DNA of 64,000 nt from Streptomyces sp. Ru62. GTDB lineage: Bacteria > Actinomycetota > Actinomycetes > Streptomycetales > Streptomycetaceae. The stretch is from assembly GCF_002920615.1 (NCBI RefSeq), contig NZ_PQSU01000027.1, positions 62,001 through 126,000 on the forward strand. The letters run 5' to 3'. A program made the translations under genes and the position numbers. The number at the start of each line of letters is the position of its first letter. The first letter of the stretch is position 1. Shown one piece after another: positions 59,122 through 64,000 of this stretch. The notes under the pieces were generated by a model. It did no database searches. It was not told the DNA's origin and worked only from the letters and a program-made list of their open reading frames with translations.

Positions 59122-59622
59122 ATGTCGACAGTCGAGCTGAACACCAACTTCGGCCGGATCGTGCTGGAACTGAACGACGCCGAGGCGCCCAAGACCGTCG
59201 AGAACTTCCTGTCGTATGTCCGCGGCGGCCATTACGACGGCACGATTTTCCACCGGGTGATCAACGGCTTTATGATTCAGGGCGGCGGTTTCACTCCGGA
59301 CATGGATCAGAAGCCCACCCAGGCGCCTATTCAGAATGAGGCCGACAACGGGCTGAAGAACGACAACTACACCGTGGCGATGGCGCGGACGAACGACCCG
59401 CATTCCGCTACGGCCCAGTTCTTCATCAATGTTTCGGACAACGCCTTCCTCAACTACTCGGCGAAGAGCCCGACCGGCTGGGGCTACGCCGTGTTCGGCA
59501 AGGTCACCGAGGGCCGGGATGTCGTCGACTCCATCAAGGCCGTCAAGACGGGCAGCCGTCGTGGCCACCAGGACGTGCCCACCGAGTCCGTGGTCATCGA
59601 GTCCGCCCAGGTCATCGGCTGA
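59122..59622 (+). CDS. ppiB: Peptidyl-prolyl cis-trans isomerase, cyclophilin type (PpiB-like)
   Basis: 166 aa, matching cytosolic E. coli PpiB (164 aa). Cyclophilin active-site residues are visible: F-H-R-V-I-N-G-F-M-I-Q-G-G-G and A-Q-F-F-I-N. No signal peptide. ATG 59122 follows GAGGAG. Catalyses proline isomerisation in protein folding. Codon and base composition is slightly richer in A/T than its neighbours (for example ATT and TCG-TAT codons in the first half). Confidence 0.94.
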   Translation: MSTVELNTNFGRIVLELNDAEAPKTVENFLSYVRGGHYDGTIFHRVINGFMIQGGGFTPDMDQKPTQAPIQNEADNGLKNDNYTVAMARTNDPHSATAQFFINVSDNAFLNYSAKSPTGWGYAVFGKVTEGRDVVDSIKAVKTGSRRGHQDVPTESVVIESAQVIG

Positions 59623-59635
59623 GACACACACCCCC

Positions 59636-59669
59636 GCGGGGCGGCACCGATCCACCGGTGCCGCCCCGC
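59636..59669. terminator. Bidirectional terminator between ppiB and the thioesterase gene
   Basis: A perfect 14-bp stem (GCGGGGCGGCACCG at 59636-59649 with 59656-59669) and 6-nt loop lie between convergent stops. Confidence 0.85.
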
Positions 59670-59695
59670 GCTGCTCGGTGGGTACGGCCGCGGGC

Positions 59696-60475
59696 TCAGG
59701 CCACCGCTCCGGCGCCGGGGTCGAGTCGCCGCAGCGTCGCCTCGATCCGGGCCGCCACGTCCTGCTGCCGCGCCGTCAGGTAGAAGTGGCCGCCGGGGTA
59801 GACGTGCATCTCGAACGGGCCGTCGGTCTCCTCGTCCCACCTCCGGGCCTCCTCGGGCGTCACCCGGGGGTCGGCGTCGCCGGTCAGCACGACGAAGCGG
59901 CAGCTCAACCGCGGCCCCGGGGCGCGCCGGTAGGTCTCCACCGCGCGGTAGTCGGCCCGCAGCGCGGGCAGGATCATCTCCAGCAGTTCCTTGTCCTGGA
60001 ACAGGGCGGCGTCGGTGCCGTCGAGCTTGACGACCTCCTCGATCAGCCGTGCGTCGCCGCCCTCGTGAACGGTCTCGGTCCGGTGGACGGACGGACCCCT
60101 GCGGCCGGAGAGGAAGACCACCGCGGGAGGCCGCCCGGCGGACTCCAGGAGCCGGGCCAGCTCGAAGCCGACCAGGGCGCCCATGCTGTGCCCGAACAGC
60201 GCGAGGGGTGTGCCGTCGTCCTCGTCCAGCGCGCGGAACACCCCTTGGGCGAGTTCCTGGACGGACTCCGCCGGGGTTTCGGCGAGGCGGTCCTGACGGC
60301 CGGGGTACTGCGCCGCGAGCACGTCGACCGCGGGTGACAGCGCCTTGGAGACGGGGAAGTAGAAGCTCGCGGAGCCGCCGGCGTGCGGCAGGCACAGCAG
60401 CCTGGGCGCACCCGGTGCCGCCTGGTGGAAGCTGCGCAGCCACAACCGGTGTGCCGCGCTGGACCGGTCGGTCAT
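59696..60475 (-). CDS. Type II thioesterase (GrsT/RifR-like)
   Basis: 259 aa alpha/beta hydrolase. Nucleophile S97 in G-H-S-M-G, oxyanion segment L-P-H-A-G-G-S-A-S-F-Y-F and catalytic His in P-G-G-H-F-Y-L. Type II thioesterases edit misprimed carrier proteins of polyketide or non-ribosomal peptide synthases. No such synthase is in the window, so it either serves a cluster elsewhere or is the remains of one. ATG 60475. Confidence 0.9.
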   Translation of the reverse strand: MTDRSSAAHRLWLRSFHQAAPGAPRLLCLPHAGGSASFYFPVSKALSPAVDVLAAQYPGRQDRLAETPAESVQELAQGVFRALDEDDGTPLALFGHSMGALVGFELARLLESAGRPPAVVFLSGRRGPSVHRTETVHEGGDARLIEEVVKLDGTDAALFQDKELLEMILPALRADYRAVETYRRAPGPRLSCRFVVLTGDADPRVTPEEARRWDEETDGPFEMHVYPGGHFYLTARQQDVAARIEATLRRLDPGAGAVA

Positions 60476-60545
60476 GTGTCTCCCTCGGTGGAACGGACGG
60501 CAGGTGCCGCCCTCGGCACCCTCATCCGATCACGACTGATCGCGG

Positions 60546-60574
60546 TTGACCCGGCACACCCCTCTCTTTAGACT
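60546..60574 (+). promoter_or_regulatory. Consensus-type promoter of the DauR-like operon
   Basis: TTGACC (60546-60551), 17-nt spacer, TAGACT (60569-60574): an excellent vegetative-sigma promoter. The start is expected near 60581, only about 6 nt before the ATG at 60587, giving a nearly leaderless message. Confidence 0.8.
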
Positions 60575-60586
60575 CACAGTCCAGAG

Positions 60587-61246
60587 ATGGACGGCAAATC
60601 TACGGGGGATGGCGTGGGCGAGGACAGCGCGGACGAGCATCTCGTCCGGGAGGCCGAGAAGATCGCTGTCGCGCTGGGCCGCATGTTCCCCGGTCTGTGC
60701 GAGGTGGTGCTGCACGACCTGCGGCATCCGGACCACGCGATCCGCACGATCGAGAACAACCTGTCAGGTCGTCAGGTGGGCGACTCCGCGACCGAGTTGG
60801 GCCTGGCCCGCATCGCCGATCCGCAGTACCCCAGCGTCATCCAGAACTATCCCAACCGGTTCCCCGACGGCCGCCCGGCGAAGAGCACCTCCATCGGCAT
60901 CAAGAACGCCGCCGGCGAGTACATCGCGGCACTGTGCCTGAACCTGGACGTGTCCGTCCTGTCCCCGGTCACCCTGGCCCTGTCCAACCTCGTGGCCACG
61001 GACACCGAGCACCGTGACCGGCCCCTGGAGACGCTGCGTGACCGCACCGCGCGCGAGCTGCGCCAGGCGGTGGAGGCCCGGGCCGCCGAGCGTGCCGCCA
61101 CCCCCCGCTCGCTGAGCCGGGAGGACAAGAAGGCCCTCGTACGGCAGCTGCAACGGGACGGCTACTTCGACTCGCGCGACGCCGCTCAGACCATCGCGGA
61201 CCTGCTCGGCGTGTCGCGGGCCACGGTCTACAACTACGCGAAGTGA
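60587..61246 (+). CDS. YheO/DauR-like PAS-HTH transcriptional regulator
   Basis: 219 aa. YheO-type PAS-like domain about 25-135 (P-G-L-C-E-V-V-L-H-D-L, I-E-N-N-L-S-G-R, S-T-S-I-G-I-K-N-A-A-G-E) and a C-terminal helix-turn-helix about 165-219 (I-A-D-L-L-G-V-S-R-A-T-V-Y-N-Y). DauR of Pseudomonas, a member, controls D-arginine catabolism. First gene of a cassette with two PLP-dependent enzymes; the next frame begins at its stop. Likely senses the amino acid that those enzymes degrade. Confidence 0.9.
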   Translation: MDGKSTGDGVGEDSADEHLVREAEKIAVALGRMFPGLCEVVLHDLRHPDHAIRTIENNLSGRQVGDSATELGLARIADPQYPSVIQNYPNRFPDGRPAKSTSIGIKNAAGEYIAALCLNLDVSVLSPVTLALSNLVATDTEHRDRPLETLRDRTARELRQAVEARAAERAATPRSLSREDKKALVRQLQRDGYFDSRDAAQTIADLLGVSRATVYNYAK

Positions 61247-61260
61247 GAGGTCACCTGCCC

Positions 61261-62460
61261 ATGACGACCGGGCCCGTCCCCGCTCCGTCCTCCCCCGCCG
61301 AGCCCTCCCCCGCCGCCACGAGCCTGGCGGACCCCGACACCCCGTTCGCCGTGGTCGACGTGCACCGGGTCCGGCGCAACGCCGCCCGCCTGCGGGCGCG
61401 GGCGGACCGCCTCGGGGTCACCCTGCGCCCCCATGTGAAGACGGCCAAGAGCGTGGACGCCGCCGCCCTCCTGCACGACGGCACCCCCGGGCCCGTCACC
61501 GTCTCCACGCTCGCCGAGGCCGAGGCGTTCGCCGCCGCGGGGTGTCGCGACATCACCTACGCCGTCGGCATCGAACCGCACAAACTCCCGCGCGTCATCG
61601 CCCTGTCGCGCCGCGGTGTCACCCTGCGCGTCCTGCTGGACAGCACCGAGCAGGCGACGTTCGTCGCCGCGGCCGCACGCGAGGCCGGCATCGCCCTTCC
61701 CGCCCAGATCGAGATCGACTGCGACGGCCACCGCGGCGGCCTCAAGCCCGACGCCCCCGGGCTCACCGGCATCGCCGGCATCCTGCACGACGCTGGCTGC
61801 CTGGACGGCGTACTGACCCACGCGGGCGAGTCGTACTTCTGCTACACCGCCGGGGAGCAGCGCAAGGCGGCGCGGAACGAACGCGATGCCGCGGTCGCCG
61901 CGGCCGAGCGCCTTCGCGCGGCCGGTCTGCCCGTGCCCACCGTCAGCGTGGGCTCCACCCCCACCGCCCACGCCGCCGAGGACCTGACCGGAGTCACCGA
62001 ACTCCGCGCGGGCAACTACGTCTTCTTCGACCTGGTGATGGCCGGCCTCGGGGTCTGCCACGTGGACGACCTCGCCCTGTCGGTCGTGGTCACCGTCATC
62101 GGCCACCGTCCCGAGTACGGATGGATCGTCACCGACGGGGGCTGGATGGCCATGTCGCGCGACCGGGGCACCGCCGTCCAGCCGCAGGACCAGGGCTACG
62201 GCCTGGTCACCGACCTGTCCGGCGCGCTGATCCCGGGCCTGGTCATGACCGCCGCCAGCCAGGAACACGGCACCCTCACCGCTCGCGACGGCGTCGTTCT
62301 GCCCGACCTGCCCATCGGCACCCGCCTGCGTGTCCTGCCCAACCACGCCTGCGCCACCGCCGCCCAGCATCTGGGCTACCACGTCATCGACGGCTCCGGC
62401 GGCACGCGAGCGTCCACGCCCGGCATCGAGGCGTACTGGCCGCGCGTCACCGGCTGGTGA
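61261..62460 (+). CDS. DSD1-family PLP enzyme (D-serine dehydratase / D-threonine aldolase-like)
   Basis: 399 aa. Alanine-racemase-type N-terminal barrel with the PLP lysine K60 in R-P-H-V-K-T-A-K, and a C-terminal beta domain with P-N-H-A-C-A-T, whose His and Cys form the metal site of eukaryotic-type D-serine dehydratase and related D-threo-3-hydroxyaspartate dehydratase and beta-hydroxyaspartate aldolase. It should cleave or dehydrate a D-amino acid with a beta-hydroxyl. ATG 61261 has GAGAGG upstream; a GTG at 61243 overlapping the regulator stop is an alternative. Co-transcribed with the regulator and the next lyase. Confidence 0.86.
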   Translation: MTTGPVPAPSSPAEPSPAATSLADPDTPFAVVDVHRVRRNAARLRARADRLGVTLRPHVKTAKSVDAAALLHDGTPGPVTVSTLAEAEAFAAAGCRDITYAVGIEPHKLPRVIALSRRGVTLRVLLDSTEQATFVAAAAREAGIALPAQIEIDCDGHRGGLKPDAPGLTGIAGILHDAGCLDGVLTHAGESYFCYTAGEQRKAARNERDAAVAAAERLRAAGLPVPTVSVGSTPTAHAAEDLTGVTELRAGNYVFFDLVMAGLGVCHVDDLALSVVVTVIGHRPEYGWIVTDGGWMAMSRDRGTAVQPQDQGYGLVTDLSGALIPGLVMTAASQEHGTLTARDGVVLPDLPIGTRLRVLPNHACATAAQHLGYHVIDGSGGTRASTPGIEAYWPRVTGW

Positions 62461-62537
62461 CCCCGCCCGGCACCCGTCTCCCCCGCACGACTGCCCCACC
62501 CGTCTCCCCGCCCGTCAAGGACACTTCGAGGACGCCC

Positions 62538-63521
62538 ATGGCCGCCGCCGCACCACCCGTCACGTTCGCCGATGTCCGCGAGGCCGCCGCCCGCCTCGAA
62601 GGCATCGCCCACCGCACCCCGGTCCTCACCTCCCGCACGCTGAACTCCCTGGTCGGAGCGGAGGTGTTCATCAAGGCGGAGAACTTCCAGCGGATCGGCG
62701 CCTTCAAGTTCCGCGGCGCCTACAACGCCGCGGCTCAACTGCCCCGGGAGCAGCTGGCGAAGGGCATCGCGGCCTACTCCTCCGGCAACCACGCCCAGGC
62801 CGTCGCACTGGCCGCCCGGGAACTGGGCACCAGTGCCGTCATCCTGATGCCCGAGGACGCCCCCCGCTCCAAGCGGGAGGCGACCGCCGGATACGGGGCG
62901 GAGGTCGTCACCTACGACCGCTACACCCAGGACCGCACCGCGCTCGGCCACGCCCTGGCCGAGGATCGCGGCCTCGCCCTGATCCCGCCCTACGACCACC
63001 CCCACGTCATCGCCGGCCAGGGCACCGCAGCACTGGAACTCCTGGAGGAGACCGGCCCGTTGGACGCCCTCCTCGTGCCCGTGGGCGGTGGCGGCCTCAT
63101 CGCCGGCAGCGCCACCGCCGCCACGGCGCTGCACCCGGGCATCCGCGTCATCGGCGTCGAGCCGGAGGCCGGCGACGACACCAAACGCTCCCTGGAGGCC
63201 GGCACCCGGGTCACCGTCCCGGTCCCGCGCACCATCGCCGACGGACAGGCCCTGGCCACACCGGGCGAGATCACCTTCCCCCTCAACCAGCGCCTGGTCG
63301 ACGCCATCGCGCTGGTCAGCGATGCCGAGATCGTCACCGCTATGCGCTTCGCCTTCGAACGCCTGAAGATCGTCCTGGAACCGAGCGGCGCGACGCCCCT
63401 CGCCGCCCTGCTGGCCGGACGCGTCGACGACCCACCCCGGCGGATCGGTGTCATCGCGTCCGGCGGCAACATCGACGTGGACCGCTTCACCGCGCTCACG
63501 GGACGGCCGGACCGAGGGTGA
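62538..63521 (+). CDS. Threonine/serine dehydratase-like PLP enzyme (fold type II)
   Basis: 327 aa, without a C-terminal ACT domain. PLP lysine K57 in G-A-F-K-F-R-G-A, the phosphate loop V-G-G-G-G-L-I-A-G, and S-S-G-N-H-A-Q substrate loop. F-Q-R-I-G-A-F-K-F resembles threo-3-hydroxyaspartate ammonia-lyases and serine racemases more than biosynthetic IlvA. With the DSD1-like partner it would deaminate hydroxy-amino acids of both configurations. ATG 62538 follows GAGGA. Third gene of the cassette. Confidence 0.88.
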   Translation: MAAAAPPVTFADVREAAARLEGIAHRTPVLTSRTLNSLVGAEVFIKAENFQRIGAFKFRGAYNAAAQLPREQLAKGIAAYSSGNHAQAVALAARELGTSAVILMPEDAPRSKREATAGYGAEVVTYDRYTQDRTALGHALAEDRGLALIPPYDHPHVIAGQGTAALELLEETGPLDALLVPVGGGGLIAGSATAATALHPGIRVIGVEPEAGDDTKRSLEAGTRVTVPVPRTIADGQALATPGEITFPLNQRLVDAIALVSDAEIVTAMRFAFERLKIVLEPSGATPLAALLAGRVDDPPRRIGVIASGGNIDVDRFTALTGRPDRG

Positions 63522-63753
63522 CGCGGGTGTAGCACTCGGTGACGAGCAGGCGACCGCGGGTCTCCTCGGGAAGCCGGGAGAGCAGCGCGGGCAGCGCGCG
63601 CTCCCCCTCCGCCTGGCTGCGGTGCGCCAGGATCGCGGCCCACTTCGGGCCGCTCCACGGCCGGACGTCCACGATGTCGGTGACATGGGCGTCCGGCACG
63701 CTCAGCACGGACTTGCCGACACCGTCGAGGAGTTCACCCAGCGGACTCCACGC
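63496..63753 (-). pseudogene. Probable C-terminal remnant of a PIG-L/LmbE-type deacetylase
   Basis: The frame is open from the Nudix stop to 63496 and encodes about 85 residues. V-T-D-I-V-D-V-R-P-W and K-W-A-A-I-L-A-H-R-S-Q resemble the end of PIG-L family deacetylases, but the catalytic A-H-P-D-D-E half is missing. Only GTG 63708 could start a 70-aa product and it lacks a clear ribosome site. It overlaps the dehydratase end by 26 bp. A gene fragment is the best reading; the family call is tentative. Confidence 0.4.
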
Positions 63754-64000
63754 TCACACCTCCCCCCAGTCCCAGGTGTCGAAGTACTCGGCCACGCCCG
63801 TGCGGCGAGCCTTCGTCACGGCGTTCAGCCGGGCGAAGTCCTGGGCCGGCATCAGCGGTCGCCACGCCTCCAGCGGCAGCACGCGGAACTCGTCGTGCTC
63901 CTCCGGGTCGAGAGTGATGCCCTGGATCCGGGCGTCGTTCAGGCGGCCCCCGTCGAAGATCAGACCCATGGTGCTGTACGGCCATTCCTCGCCGGGCAGT
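63754..64000 (-). CDS. Nudix hydrolase, C-terminal part (5' end outside window)
   Basis: The frame is open through the right edge. Visible residues include Y-S-T-M-G-L-I-F-D-G-G-R-L, I-T-L-D-P-E-E-H-D-E-F-R-V-L-P-L-E-A-W and an Ala/Arg-rich helix ending W-D-W-G-E-V. The E-F-R-V-L-P-L-E segment after a hydrophobic strand is the standard end of Nudix hydrolases; the Nudix box itself must lie outside the window. Methionine at 63969 is internal. Confidence 0.75.
   Translation of the reverse strand, partial: LPGEEWPYSTMGLIFDGGRLNDARIQGITLDPEEHDEFRVLPLEAWRPLMPAQDFARLNAVTKARRTGVAEYFDTWDWGEV

Noticed and set aside
60546..63521. Calling the two PLP enzymes a complete beta-hydroxyaspartate cycle
   Set aside because: The aminotransferase and iminosuccinate reductase of that cycle are absent, and both enzyme families have other common activities.

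Overview
The window looks like chromosomal DNA of a Streptomyces-type actinomycete. The base composition is strongly G+C-rich, nearly every gene has long open antisense frames, GTG starts and ATGA/GTGA stop-start overlaps are common, and the gene families are typical of the genus: PadR, MarR, LacI, GntR and HxlR regulators, PAS-GAF-SpoIIE phosphatase, Rv1733c-like, DUF2795, DUF4232 and MptB-like proteins, and sugar ABC importers that lack their own ATPase. I see no rRNA, tRNA, insertion sequence, phage gene or CRISPR array.

Layout. 1-9.7 kb: end of a surface protein, a fadH-padR operon with a perfect palindrome at its promoter, small and secreted proteins, a PAS-GAF-PP2C phosphatase, a HemK-like methyltransferase, and a membrane exporter/MarR divergent pair. 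9.7-19.9 kb: mixed metabolic genes (GNAT, a YedY-like molybdoenzyme followed by an FAD/NAD oxidoreductase, CE7 esterase, beta-lactamase-fold hydrolase, GntR/UTRA regulator, methyltransferase, a second PadR divergent from an NTF2-like gene). 19.9-26.6 kb: P450, a short second Rho factor, a D,D-carboxypeptidase, and two coupled GT-C polyprenol-type glycosyltransferases.

26.8-32.7 kb is an acidic amino-acid/amide catabolic cluster on the minus strand: FadR-type regulator, asparagine-type permease, asparaginase, aspartase, glutaminase. It would import and deamidate Asn/Gln and deaminate Asp to fumarate. The regulator sits behind a near-consensus, apparently leaderless promoter. 32.8-35.4 kb: undecaprenyl-diphosphatase, and an SMP-30-like protein with a small winged-helix regulator.

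35.5-43.6 kb is a complete beta-1,4-galactan utilisation locus: secreted endo-galactanase GH53, intracellular GH42 beta-galactosidase, and divergently a solute-binding lipoprotein, two permeases and a LacI repressor. Three similar LacI-type operators lie in the divergent promoter region. 43.6-52.1 kb: a frameshifted lipoprotein, VOC protein, MarR, an orphan pqqB, SseB-like protein, an isochorismatase coupled to an NCS1 permease, two homologous DUF2795 genes, and a second NCS1 permease with a cysteine-rich tail. 52.6-55.4 kb: a secreted CAP-domain protein converging on an unusual gene that fuses an ECF sigma factor, zinc motif, membrane segment and CAP domain. 55.5-64 kb: HxlR/alpha-beta hydrolase pair, DUF4232 protein preceded by four 19-bp repeats, second-type NAD kinase, cyclophilin, orphan type II thioesterase, a DauR/YheO-like regulator heading a cassette of two PLP lyases, a possible PIG-L remnant, and a Nudix gene running off the right edge.
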